NCBI RefSeq assembly: GCF_900116715.1
Contig: NZ_FPBM01000002.1
Coordinates: forward strand, 350,589 to 414,588
DNA: 64,000 nt
Reading direction: 5' to 3'
Source of the DNA: Polaromonas sp. YR568
GTDB lineage: Bacteria; Pseudomonadota; Gammaproteobacteria; Burkholderiales; Burkholderiaceae_C
Shown piece by piece: positions 1 through 7,207 of this stretch. How positions within the stretch are numbered: the first letter of the stretch is position 1; each line of letters begins with the position of its first letter. A program made the translations under genes and the position numbers. Under the pieces are notes generated by a model. That model saw nothing but the letters and a program-made list of their open reading frames with translations, was not told the origin of the DNA and searched no databases.

Positions 1-52
1 GATGGTGGCGCTGGTGCCGAAAACGCTGGTTTACATGCTGCGCGGCCGCTGA
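1..52 (+). CDS. C-terminal end of an upstream gene (partial)
   Basis: The window opens inside a reading frame that ends with residues LVPKTLVYMLRGR and a TGA stop at 50-52. Only about 16 codons are visible, so the product cannot be identified. The next gene is a periplasmic molybdopterin oxidoreductase; such genes are often preceded by a membrane cytochrome b partner, and a short basic cytoplasmic tail like this one would fit, but that is inference from context. The frame is continuous and stops 30 bp before the next start. Confidence 0.4.
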   Translation, partial: MVALVPKTLVYMLRGR

Positions 53-82
53 GCGGCGGCGCACAAGTCTCAAGGAAGCTCC

Positions 83-874
83 ATGAAAATCCAACGCCCT
101 CCACGCCTGAACATCGACGGCGATGCCGTCCTCCAGGAAGCCGTTGACCGCATCGCCACGGCCCACAAGCTCTCGCTGGCCCGCCGCAAGTTTCTGCGCG
201 GCTCGCTCACCCTGGGTGGCCTGTCCATGCTGACCGGCTGCGTGCTGGACGACAGCGAGGCTGTCAACACCGCCCTCACCCGCATCTCGCGCATCAACGA
301 TGACGTGCAGGGCCTGCTGTTTGACCCCAATCGCCTGGCGCCCACTTACCCCGACTCCATGATCACCCGGCCCTTCCCCTTCAACGCTTATTACGGCGAA
401 GACGAAGTGCGCGAGGTCGAGGAGGAAAGTTACCGCCTGGAAGTCGCCGGCCTGGTGGCCGACAGGCGCAAATGGTCGCTGCCCGAGCTGCGCGCGATGC
501 CGCAGGTCGACCAGGTGACGCGCCACATCTGCGTGGAGGGCTGGAGCGCCATCGGCAAATGGGGCGGTGTGCCCTTCTTTCATTTTTTGCGCAAGGTGGG
601 CGCGGACACCACGGCCAAATACGTGGGTTTCAAGTGCGCCGACGATTACTTCACCAGCATCGACATGGCGACGGCGCTGCACCCGCAAACCCTGCTGGCG
701 CTGACCTACGACGGCCAGGTGCTGCCGCCCAAATACGGCTTTCCGATGAAGCTGCGTATGCCCACCAAGCTGGGCTACAAAAACCCCAAACATATCCAGG
801 CGATCTTTGTGACCAACACCTACCCTGGCGGCTACTGGGAAGACCAGGGCTACAACTGGTTCGGAGGCAGCTGA
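83..874 (+). CDS. Periplasmic molybdopterin-dependent oxidoreductase (sulfite oxidase/YedY superfamily)
   Basis: This 263-residue protein is a sulfite-oxidase-fold molybdoenzyme. Residues 34-53 hold a twin-arginine motif (RRKFLRG) followed by a hydrophobic stretch ending LTGC, so it is probably exported folded by Tat and may be a lipoprotein at C53. The stretch HICVEGWSAIGKWGG places C150 as the expected Mo-ligating cysteine; the surrounding pattern fits YedY/MsrP-like proteins without the C-terminal dimerisation domain of true sulfite oxidases. The start at 83 has an AAGGA Shine-Dalgarno six bases upstream. The next gene, 92 bp downstream, encodes a secreted Met-rich peptide, which suggests a methionine sulfoxide-linked role by analogy with YedY/MrpX pairs. 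The substrate is not determined by the sequence. Confidence 0.88.
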   Translation: MKIQRPPRLNIDGDAVLQEAVDRIATAHKLSLARRKFLRGSLTLGGLSMLTGCVLDDSEAVNTALTRISRINDDVQGLLFDPNRLAPTYPDSMITRPFPFNAYYGEDEVREVEEESYRLEVAGLVADRRKWSLPELRAMPQVDQVTRHICVEGWSAIGKWGGVPFFHFLRKVGADTTAKYVGFKCADDYFTSIDMATALHPQTLLALTYDGQVLPPKYGFPMKLRMPTKLGYKNPKHIQAIFVTNTYPGGYWEDQGYNWFGGS

Positions 875-966
875 GCACGCTCAGAGGCCCTGCAACGCCG
901 GCAAAGGCAGCGACCCTTGCCGTTTTTTTCTCAATGACTTTCCAACATTCTTTCAAGGACAACACC

Positions 967-1308
967 ATGAACACCACACTGACCGCCTCCCTCCTTTCGG
1001 CCTGCCTGCTTTTTGCCGGCGGCAGCGCCATGGCGCAGGACGCCATGAAAAAAGACGCCATGAGCAAGGATGCGATGAGCAAGGACGCCATGGCCAAAGA
1101 CGGCATGAAAAAAGATGCGATGGGCAAAGATGCCATGGCCAAGGACGCCATGGGGAAAGACGCTATGGGTAAGGACGCCATGGCGAAGGACGACAAGATG
1201 GCAATGGCCAAGAAGGACAAGATGAAGAAGGATCACATGGCCAAGGACGGTATGAGCAAAGACGCCATGAAAAAAGACGCCATGGGCAAGGACGAGATGA
1301 AGAAGTAA
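967..1308 (+). CDS. Secreted pentapeptide MXKDX repeat protein
   Basis: The 113-residue product has a classical signal peptide (MNTTLTASLLSACLLFAGG, cleavage after AMA at about residue 23) and a mature part built almost wholly of five-residue repeats of the type M-[AGKS]-K-D-[AG]. I count 18 Met in about 90 mature residues and no Cys. It matches the penta_MxKDx family of unknown function. An AAGGA Shine-Dalgarno lies seven bases before the ATG; longer upstream in-frame starts would lose the signal peptide. Its position behind a YedY-like oxidoreductase suggests a sacrificial, repairable methionine pool in the periplasm, or metal binding through Met/Asp; both are inferences. Confidence 0.9.
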   Translation: MNTTLTASLLSACLLFAGGSAMAQDAMKKDAMSKDAMSKDAMAKDGMKKDAMGKDAMAKDAMGKDAMGKDAMAKDDKMAMAKKDKMKKDHMAKDGMSKDAMKKDAMGKDEMKK

Positions 1309-1379
1309 GGCCCTGCGCGCGATACCCGTATACCCGGGGCATGGCCTGGCGCCCTGCCCCAGGTCTCAATGCCTGCGCG

Positions 1380-2501
1380 TTAGCGTTCGGCGGCGGCTTC
1401 CGTGAAGTAGCGGATCCGCTCGGCGTCGGCGGGGTGCGAGGCAAAGGCAATGCCCAGCCAGGAGTCCTGCTCCGGCAGCTTCTCGCCGGCAGGCGCACCC
1501 TCAGCGGATTCGCCTGGTTTGCCGGCCTTGCCTGATTTGGCTGCTTCGGCTCTTTGGGCGGCGATCTTCTCGAACAGGGTCACCATCACCGCCGGTGAAA
1601 TGCCGGCCGATTTCAATATGCGCACTGCCTCCTGGTCGGCTTCACGCTCGGCATCGCGCGAATAACTGGCCTGGCCGAGCAACACCGGCACGCCGGCCAG
1701 CACGGTGCTGAAGTCGCCCACCACCATGGCGGCCAGCCCGCTCAGCGCGGTGGCCTGTATCAGCATGCGCAGGCCGTGGCGGTGCCGCACATGGCCCAGC
1801 TCATGCGCCAGCACGGCGGTAATGACTTTGTCGTCGCGCCCCACCAGTTCCACCAGCTCGTCGGTCATCACCATGGTTCCGCCCGGCAAGGCAAAGGCGT
1901 TGGGGCCGATGCGGCTGCGGCGAAACACCAGCTGCCATGCCGGCACGCTGCCGGGCGGCATGGCGCTGACGGCTTTGGCAAACGCGTCACGCAACCGCGC
2001 CTGTTCGGCCGCCGGCAGCTTGCTGGGGCGCATCAGGTGCTCATCGATCACGGCCAGCGAGGTGTCGCCCAGCGAGCTGTCCACACTCAATGGCGTGACG
2101 GCGACCACGGCGCGCGCCGCCACCGGCAGCCCCCATTGCTGGATCACGGCAAACACCACCACCAGCGCCACAACGCTGGCAATCACCCAGCGCCAGCTTT
2201 GCTGCATCGTCACCACCACCGACTCACGGCGGCCGCTGGCGCGGCTCCAGTCGTCCCAGGCGGCGGCATCGGCGCACTGTACGGAGCCGCCTTCGGTGAA
2301 GTGCGCCACCCGCATGCCGTGGCGCGTGCGTTCGGGCCACTGCACCTTGCGCAGCGCCACGCGGCGATGCACGCCCTCTCCCTGGATCAGCAGTTCGCCG
2401 CCTTCGAGCTGCAGCGTGACGGGCCAGGCGCGGCCGCTGGCGCCGTCAAAATAACTGGCGGTCAGCGTGGGTGCCTGGCTGGCTGGCGTGGTCGTCATCA
2501 A
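1380..2501 (-). CDS. M48 family zinc metallopeptidase, membrane-anchored
   Basis: A 373-residue protein with a soluble N-terminal region (residues 1-100), one clear transmembrane segment at about 104-122 (WVIASVVALVVVFAVI), and an M48 peptidase domain behind it. The zinc motif HELGH is at 233-237 and the second-helix ExxxD motif (SRDAEREAD) at 285-289 supplies the third ligand. The C-terminus is low-complexity Ala/Gly/Glu followed by a short conserved-looking tail. It starts 20 bp after the stop of the DUF898 gene, so the two form an operon, a pairing seen in many proteobacteria. A role in membrane protein quality control is likely from family knowledge; the substrate is unknown. Confidence 0.92.
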   Translation of the reverse strand: MMTTTPASQAPTLTASYFDGASGRAWPVTLQLEGGELLIQGEGVHRRVALRKVQWPERTRHGMRVAHFTEGGSVQCADAAAWDDWSRASGRRESVVVTMQQSWRWVIASVVALVVVFAVIQQWGLPVAARAVVAVTPLSVDSSLGDTSLAVIDEHLMRPSKLPAAEQARLRDAFAKAVSAMPPGSVPAWQLVFRRSRIGPNAFALPGGTMVMTDELVELVGRDDKVITAVLAHELGHVRHRHGLRMLIQATALSGLAAMVVGDFSTVLAGVPVLLGQASYSRDAEREADQEAVRILKSAGISPAVMVTLFEKIAAQRAEAAKSGKAGKPGESAEGAPAGEKLPEQDSWLGIAFASHPADAERIRYFTEAAAER

Positions 2502-2521
2502 AATTAGAGCCTAGTCAAAAC

Positions 2522-3721
2522 TCAGAAGCCAATGTCAAGGCCGAACAGGTCGCCGCCGGCCTCACCGGCCGCATCGCCCTCCACCACGCCGGCCATGGCG
2601 ATCAGCGTATCCGGGCTCACCCGTGTCTTCACTGTCACGGCCTGAAGGCGGACGCGGGCCAGCGCCACGGCCGCGAAGGGCCAGTAAAGCCCCAGCGTGA
2701 GCACGATCAGGAACCAGTTTTTCAGCGTCACCCACAGCAGCGACCTGAAGCTCAGGCGGCTGATAAAGCGCAGGGACACATTGCCGGTGCGCGTCCACAC
2801 CAGGTCCTGGAAGCGGGCCGTGGCATAGGGTTTGGCGATGATCATCATGGCCATCATGCCGGCGAAGATGCCGAACACGGCAATCGTGATGACAGGGCCC
2901 ATGGAAGACCGCGTCAAGGCGCCGCTGGTTTTCATCGAGTAGAGGATGGCGCCGGCAATACCCACCGGCACCAGCAGCGGCAACACCGTGACGCCGATGA
3001 TTTTGAAGAAGAGCTTGTAGAACGATCCCAGTGTGGCCTTGAAGCTTGTCTGCAGGGTCGCCAGCGCGTAGTGGTTGTGCTGGTATTTCTTGAGGTTCCA
3101 GAGCAGCCAGGGCAACACGGGCAGCGTGGCCAGCATCACCACGCCCACCAGCTGGAGGTACCAGGTCGGCGGTTTTTCAGGATCTGCCACTTGGGTCAGC
3201 GCAGCCAGTATCACCAGGCTGGGCACAAACAGCGGCAGCACTGCGCGGTAAGCATCGCCCAGCGAGCCCTTAAACCTGAAACGCAGGCTGCGCCAGCTGG
3301 TATTGGCCATGCGGAACTGCATGGCGGATTTGAGCAAGGCGGGCCACAAGGCCGCCACGATCAGGAGCGCAATAAAGCCGGCGATGGAAGAAAACTTGCC
3401 GGCGGCGGAATAGATCATGAACAGCAGGCCGACCAGGAGATAACCCTTGAGCAGCTTGGTCGGGTCGGCATGAAACCCCAGCGGCTCACCGCCGACGACC
3501 GTGTTGCCATAAAAGTAGCGCAGGCGCCGCACTTTGGCCCACGGGTAATAAATGCCGGAAGTGACTATGAGCAGCAGCAGGTTGACGATCCAGATTCGGA
3601 AGTATTCGCTGCCCGAGCCGGTGAACTCGATGCTGAGCTGGTGTGTCTGGTCGGCTGGCGGCGCGTAGGGTGTCTGCGGTGGTGGTGCCAGCGGCGCGTC
3701 TGGGTTGTGTAGGGGCTCCAT
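2522..3721 (-). CDS. DUF898 (YjgN-like) multi-pass inner membrane protein
   Basis: The product of 399 residues is a polytopic membrane protein with several long hydrophobic segments (for example LLLIVTSGIYYPWAKV and LPLLVPVGIAGAILY), matching the DUF898/YjgN family. I chose the ATG at 3721 (MEPLHNPDAP) because a strong GGAGG lies nine bases upstream of it; the frame also offers an ATG 14 codons earlier with no such signal. The N-terminal 35 residues are Pro-rich and probably cytoplasmic. It is the first gene of a two-gene operon with the downstream M48 peptidase. Function in the family is unknown. Confidence 0.9.
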   Translation of the reverse strand: MEPLHNPDAPLAPPPQTPYAPPADQTHQLSIEFTGSGSEYFRIWIVNLLLLIVTSGIYYPWAKVRRLRYFYGNTVVGGEPLGFHADPTKLLKGYLLVGLLFMIYSAAGKFSSIAGFIALLIVAALWPALLKSAMQFRMANTSWRSLRFRFKGSLGDAYRAVLPLFVPSLVILAALTQVADPEKPPTWYLQLVGVVMLATLPVLPWLLWNLKKYQHNHYALATLQTSFKATLGSFYKLFFKIIGVTVLPLLVPVGIAGAILYSMKTSGALTRSSMGPVITIAVFGIFAGMMAMMIIAKPYATARFQDLVWTRTGNVSLRFISRLSFRSLLWVTLKNWFLIVLTLGLYWPFAAVALARVRLQAVTVKTRVSPDTLIAMAGVVEGDAAGEAGGDLFGLDIGF

Positions 3722-3853
3722 CGATTGTTTCCTCCCGGGTCGTTGGTCGTTAGTTATTGGCATGCAGGTGTGACCCGCATTTGTTTTGTGCTTGTTCTCA
3801 AATAATGTAACGCCCCTTCGCGACGAAGCGGCGCTGCGGCTGGATCAGCCGCG

Positions 3854-4096
3854 CTATGCCGCCGGAGGGGCCGCCACGGGCGCAAGCCACAGCGCTGCGG
3901 CTTCGGCGGGCTCCATGCAGCGCAAACCAGGGTCTTGCCAGATTGTTCCGGCTACTTCCTCAAGCTGGCCAAGCTCTACGGTGCGCCAACGCTCGTGCAG
4001 ACGCTCCGCACAACGGGCAAGCCACTGAGGCTGGGGACTGGGCGGATCGGAAGGACCGGCAGCGATGGAGCGCATGGTTGAGGGCATTGTTTCCAT
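3854..4096 (-). CDS. Small hypothetical protein next to a LexA box
   Basis: An 80-residue reading frame without signal peptide or membrane segment. Its middle (WLARCAERLHERWRTVELGQLEEVA) and C-terminal half (AEAAALWLAPV) look like a compact helical protein rather than an antisense shadow, since no other gene competes for this stretch. A good -10 (TATGAT, complement of 4099-4104) lies just upstream, and the LexA palindrome at 4118-4133 covers the expected -35 region, so SOS control is plausible. The start may be 4096 or the Met at 4085; with that -10 the message would be nearly leaderless. I do not recognise the family with certainty. Confidence 0.55.
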   Translation of the reverse strand: METMPSTMRSIAAGPSDPPSPQPQWLARCAERLHERWRTVELGQLEEVAGTIWQDPGLRCMEPAEAAALWLAPVAAPPAA

Positions 4097-4109
4097 GGGT
4101 AAATCATAG

Positions 4110-4139
4110 TTGATTTACTGTATGTATGTACAGTATATT
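4110..4139 (+). promoter_or_regulatory. Promoter with LexA box in the spacer
   Basis: TTGATT at 4110-4115 and TATATT at 4134-4139 form a strong sigma70-type promoter with an 18-bp spacer. The whole spacer is the palindromic TACTGTATGTATGTACAG, so LexA bound here would block RNA polymerase directly. It reads toward the small gene at 4243. Confidence 0.75.
4118..4133. promoter_or_regulatory. LexA (SOS) operator
   Basis: CTGTATGTATGTACAG matches the proteobacterial LexA consensus CTGT-N8-ACAG exactly at the eight defining bases, with the alternating AT spacer typical of strong boxes; the symmetry extends to TA on both sides. It is shared by two divergent small genes. Confidence 0.82.
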
Positions 4140-4242
4140 TATCCATCAACACAGACAACCCCATCAGCCAAATCAGCCCAACCGGCCCTACCAGCCCAAA
4201 CAAAACAGCCAGGTGGCCCTCATAAACACACAAGGGACTTCA

Positions 4243-4440
4243 ATGCAGCTCTCACATCACCCCCCAGCCCAGGCCAAGGCGCCCGTCACGCCTCTCGTAC
4301 GCCCGCAGCAAGGCCGTGCGCCGGCCTCCTGGCCGTTTTATGTACAGGCGCCCAGGCCGCTGTCGCGTGACATCAAGGTCAACGCGGCGAGAGTTCTGGA
4401 GACCGCTGCGCGGTATTTTTTCAGCGCGCCCAAGGCTTGA
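4243..4440 (+). CDS. Small basic protein, probably SOS-regulated
   Basis: The ATG at 4243 has an AGGGA Shine-Dalgarno seven bases upstream and opens a 65-codon frame. The product is Pro/Ala-rich and basic in its first half (HHPPAQAKAPVTPLVRPQQGR) and ends in a likely amphipathic helix (DIKVNAARVLETAARYFFSAPKA). There is no signal peptide. A longer frame starts at 4126 but that lies inside the promoter, so it cannot be the real start. The promoter's spacer is a LexA box, leaving a leader of about 97 nt. I do not recognise a family; by position it is a candidate DNA-damage-induced small protein. Confidence 0.6.
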   Translation: MQLSHHPPAQAKAPVTPLVRPQQGRAPASWPFYVQAPRPLSRDIKVNAARVLETAARYFFSAPKA

Positions 4441-4479
4441 AGCGCTGAAGACGATTAAGGCAGCGCCGGCCGGGCAGCC

Positions 4480-4896
4480 CTAAAAAATGCGGATCACGCT
4501 GAACACCACCAGGCCGATGGCCATGCCGAAGCTCAGTGCGTGCACATTGGCGGCCATGGTGATGCGGCGCATCAGCTTCAGGCCATAGGTGTCCTGCGAG
4601 CCCAGCAGGAACAGGATGCACATCTCGCGCCGCGCCAGGGGGTCGACCGCGCTGCGCTCCTTGAGCGCCTTGTGCATGGAAACAGACAGATAGATCGCCA
4701 GCAGCGAGGCGATGCCCACAATCGGCACAAACCAGCCATAGACCGCCCGCGCCGGCAGCTTGGGGGCGTACCAGGCACGCAGGACTTCGACGGCGGCAAG
4801 AATCAGAAAGCCTGCGGCAAACCCCATCCATTCATGGGTGCGAAATCTCGCCATCATTTGCCGGGCCCTGGCTTCCAGGGATAGCTCGTTCGTCAT
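4480..4896 (-). CDS. Small inner membrane protein of unknown function
   Basis: This 138-residue protein has a charged N-terminus (MTNELSLEARARQMMARFRTH) and three hydrophobic segments: about 24-42, 53-71 and 118-136. I see no enzymatic motif and do not recognise the family. What makes it notable is its promoter: a perfect TACTGCAATTGCAGTA palindrome at 5002-5017 at the same position relative to the -10 as in front of tpsB and tpsA genes. It therefore probably belongs to the regulon of the adhesin island, although it lies at its edge. Confidence 0.72.
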   Translation of the reverse strand: MTNELSLEARARQMMARFRTHEWMGFAAGFLILAAVEVLRAWYAPKLPARAVYGWFVPIVGIASLLAIYLSVSMHKALKERSAVDPLARREMCILFLLGSQDTYGLKLMRRITMAANVHALSFGMAIGLVVFSVIRIF

Positions 4897-4972
4897 GCGG
4901 GGTCACCTCTGCAGGCGTGGTGGCCGGCGCGAGGGGCCTGGAGCCCCGGCACCGGCTGACGCGGGTGCCGCC

Positions 4973-5017
4973 ATTCTGTAGACGAAACCCCGCCCCGGCA
5001 ATACTGCAATTGCAGTA
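4973..5017 (-). promoter_or_regulatory. Class A operator-promoter of the small membrane protein
   Basis: Palindrome TACTGCAATTGCAGTA (5002-5017, 16/16 symmetric) abuts a TTGCCG -35; after 17 bp comes CAGAAT (complement of 4973-4978). The palindrome centre is 31.5 bp upstream of the -10. The start codon is about 70 nt past the predicted transcription start. Confidence 0.72.
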
Positions 5018-5029
5018 GGCGGAGCTAGA

Positions 5030-6709
5030 TCAGAACGCCACGGAAGCCTGCATCCACAGCGTAGGCCGCTTGGCCGACGACGCGGGGATGGAGGTCGGCA
5101 AGCCGCCGTCGGTGCGCCAGGCCAGGGACGAGCGCAGCTGCACAGGGCCCAGGGCGGCGTTGACGCCCACGCCCACGCCGGCCAGGTTGCGGCTGTTGGA
5201 GGCAGCCGGGCCAAACGGGTTGCGGTTGATGGTGACGCTGCCCCAGTCATAGAACAGGGTCGCCTGCACGTTGGGGATCACGTTGTGGCGCAGCTCGACC
5301 GTGCCGCGCAGGCCTTCGTCGCCGCTGGCTTCGCCCTGCGGATAGGCACGCACGCCGTTGATACCGCCCAGCGAGAACTTTTCGGAGGAATCCAGGTTCT
5401 TGCTGGCGGTCTGGCCGCTCAGCGACACCGCCAGGAAGGTGCTGTCGGTGAAGCGCTGCAGGCGGTTCAGGCCGTAGGTCATGCGCGTGTAGCTGCCGTT
5501 GGAGCGGGCCGAGGCCGCATCGATGGCCAGCGCCGTGGGCGAATTGATGCTCAGGCTGCCCAGGATCACCGACAGGTCCAGCCCGGTGATGCCGCCGCCG
5601 CCCAGGGCGTCCTGCAGGCTGCCCGACAGGCCGAAGCTGGTGGTGGTGACTTTCTTGGGCGTGAAGGTGTTCGTGCCGTCCACATAGTCTTTAAGGCGCT
5701 TGTCTTCCAGCGCGACGGTGCCGTTCAGGTTTTTGAACTGGCTGCGGATAAAGGGGTAAGCGGCAAACAGGCTGGCGCTGGTGGCCGTGCCGTGGGCCTG
5801 CAGGGCTTCAAACTCTTTGCCCAGCTTGTAATGGATATCGGAATAGGCCGCGCCTACCTTCAGGCCGTCGCTGCCGACGGGCAACTGGTAAGCCAGGCGG
5901 GCAAAGCTCAGGTTGTCGCCGGCGGTCAGCAGGTTGGCGGTGAGCTGGTCGCCGATTTTCAGCGGGCTGACCACATTGAAGGTGCCGGCGACCCGGTATT
6001 CGCCGGTGTAGCGGCTGCCGTAGTTGTCGAGCACCACATTGCCGCTGTAAGGCTTGGCGGGGTTGACTTCAATCAGCAGCTCGGAGGTGCCGACGCTGGC
6101 GCCGGGCTGCAACGTGGCGCGCGAGGTACTCACGCCCGGTGTGTCTTGCAGCAGCAGCAGGCCGCGGTCGATCTGGTCGCTCTTGATGACGTCGCCGTCC
6201 TTGATCTGGCCCAGGTAGGCCTGGGCGCGTTCGTCGGACAACAGCGACTGGTTGTTGATCTTGTGGCTGGAAATACGGCCTTCGATGATGCTGATGGTGA
6301 TGGCGCCGTCAGTGATGTCTTGCGCGGGCAAATAGGCGCGCGCCACGGCAAAGCCCTGGCTGCGGTAATAGGCCGTGATGCGGCGTGCGGCGGCATTGAG
6401 CTGGGTCAGCGAGCGCTCGGCGCCCACCAGGCTAGCCACCAGCGGCTGCAGCTGCTCAGTCGGGATTTCCTTGTTGCCGTTGATGGTGACGGACTTGACC
6501 ATTACCCTCGCCTCGCCCTTCTGGCTCAGGTCGGCGGTCTCGTCGATGCGCTGCAGGGGCGCGGCTTGCGGCATGGGCGCCGGCGGGGCCTGCTGCAGGT
6601 CGCGCAGCACCTGGCCGGCATCGGGCGCTGTCTGGGCCCAGGCGCCGCTTTGCAGGGCCAGCAGCAAGGCGGAAGTCAGTGCGGAAAGAGGTAGAGGGTT
6701 GAGTTTCAT
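5030..6709 (-). CDS. Two-partner secretion outer membrane transporter TpsB (FhaC/ShlB/HecB family)
   Basis: A 559-residue outer membrane pore that would export TpsA proteins. The ATG at 6709 begins a signal peptide cleaved after AWA (residue 25). Residues about 69-145 form a POTRA domain (VMVKSVTINGNKEIP to IIEGRISSH); the remainder is a 16-strand barrel of ShlB type with the conserved lid-loop motif in the form VRAYPQGEASGDEG (V453-G466; the usual VRGF/Y has Ala here) and a C-terminal Phe expected for BAM recognition. It is the only TpsB in the window, while seven TpsA genes follow, so it probably serves all of them. Two operator-type promoters lie within the 280 bp upstream of the start. 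The frame extends upstream but lacks a signal sequence there. Confidence 0.93.
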   Translation of the reverse strand: MKLNPLPLSALTSALLLALQSGAWAQTAPDAGQVLRDLQQAPPAPMPQAAPLQRIDETADLSQKGEARVMVKSVTINGNKEIPTEQLQPLVASLVGAERSLTQLNAAARRITAYYRSQGFAVARAYLPAQDITDGAITISIIEGRISSHKINNQSLLSDERAQAYLGQIKDGDVIKSDQIDRGLLLLQDTPGVSTSRATLQPGASVGTSELLIEVNPAKPYSGNVVLDNYGSRYTGEYRVAGTFNVVSPLKIGDQLTANLLTAGDNLSFARLAYQLPVGSDGLKVGAAYSDIHYKLGKEFEALQAHGTATSASLFAAYPFIRSQFKNLNGTVALEDKRLKDYVDGTNTFTPKKVTTTSFGLSGSLQDALGGGGITGLDLSVILGSLSINSPTALAIDAASARSNGSYTRMTYGLNRLQRFTDSTFLAVSLSGQTASKNLDSSEKFSLGGINGVRAYPQGEASGDEGLRGTVELRHNVIPNVQATLFYDWGSVTINRNPFGPAASNSRNLAGVGVGVNAALGPVQLRSSLAWRTDGGLPTSIPASSAKRPTLWMQASVAF

Positions 6710-6833
6710 GAGACAGGCTTGTTTTATTAAGTAGGGATGCGAAGCAGGTTTCCCCTGGCCACCCCGGGGCGGCCAGAATTTTTTCGTTCGACCGCTGGAT
6801 GGCAACCACCCCCTCCGGCTTTCACGCGGCTCG

Positions 6834-6895
6834 GTGTATCGACAGGTAACCAGCCCTCTGGATCCATGCGATTCTGTGTATCGACAGGTAACCAG
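6834..6895. repeat. 20-bp direct repeat pair in the tpsB promoter region
   Basis: GTGTATCGACAGGTAACCAG occurs identically at 6834-6853 and 6876-6895, a 42-bp spacing (four helical turns). The upstream copy (relative to tpsB) fills the spacer of the class A promoter; the other lies in the predicted 5' leader. Confidence 0.85.
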
Positions 6896-6915
6896 ACAAT
6901 ACTGCAAATGCAGTA
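6871..6915 (-). promoter_or_regulatory. Class A operator-promoter of tpsB
   Basis: Palindrome at 6900-6915 (TACTGCATTTGCAGTA on the coding strand), then TTGTCT as -35, a 17-bp spacer and CAGAAT (complement of 6871-6876) as -10. The leader to the start codon would be about 155 nt. Confidence 0.72.
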
Positions 6916-6942
6916 GGGCCTGCCCTGCACACCGGTTGCAGC

Positions 6943-6989
6943 AATGTCGCAGAGAGAGCCCGCCCTGTATGTCCCTATTTTTGGGGACA
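6943..6989 (-). promoter_or_regulatory. Class B operator-promoter of tpsB
   Basis: Palindrome TGTCCCTATTTTTGGGGACA (6970-6989). On the minus strand its final CA begins a CATACA -35, followed by 17 bp and GACATT (complement of 6943-6948). It is a second, upstream promoter in tandem with the class A one. Confidence 0.62.
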
Positions 6990-7128
6990 CACCCCGTGCC
7001 TGGGCCATTCCCAGGCGGAGAGCGGTCTTCCGGGCAAGTCGGCAAGGGCTGTTCATGCGGTTAACCGGGCAAAAATCCGGCCGGGCTGGATTGGCTCGAT
7101 GGTAGGGGCAAATTGGGTATTAAAACCA

Positions 7129-7148
7129 TTCAACTTATTACGGTTGAA
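7129..7148 (-). terminator. Possible terminator of tpsA1
   Basis: TTCAAC-N8-GTTGAA inverted repeat; in the minus direction it is followed by TGGTTTTAATA, a short T-rich tail. The stem is only six pairs, about 60 bp behind the tpsA1 stop, so the call is weak. Confidence 0.3.
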
Positions 7149-7207
7149 ACAACTGAATACATGGCGCAGGCCGATTTTGCCCGCAGCCAGGCTAATCCCT
7201 GATCCGG

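Larger units (their letters stand above)
6710..7207. other. Intergenic region between tpsA1 and tpsB
   Basis: This 498-bp stretch has no credible gene. From tpsB outward it holds a 20-bp direct repeat pair, the class A and class B promoters of tpsB, an uncharacterised GC-rich stretch at 6990-7128, and a weak hairpin terminator behind tpsA1. Confidence 0.7.

Noticed and set aside
5285-6694. 469-codon plus-strand frame opposite tpsB, and a similar 413-codon one opposite the DUF898 gene (2471-3712)
   Set aside because: Both are fully antisense to genes with signal peptides and recognised domains and have no start signals or recognisable products.
7129-7148. TTCAAC-N8-GTTGAA as another class B-like operator
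   Set aside because: The spacing of arms fits but neither strand has a -10 at the common offset; a weak terminator behind tpsA1 explains it better.
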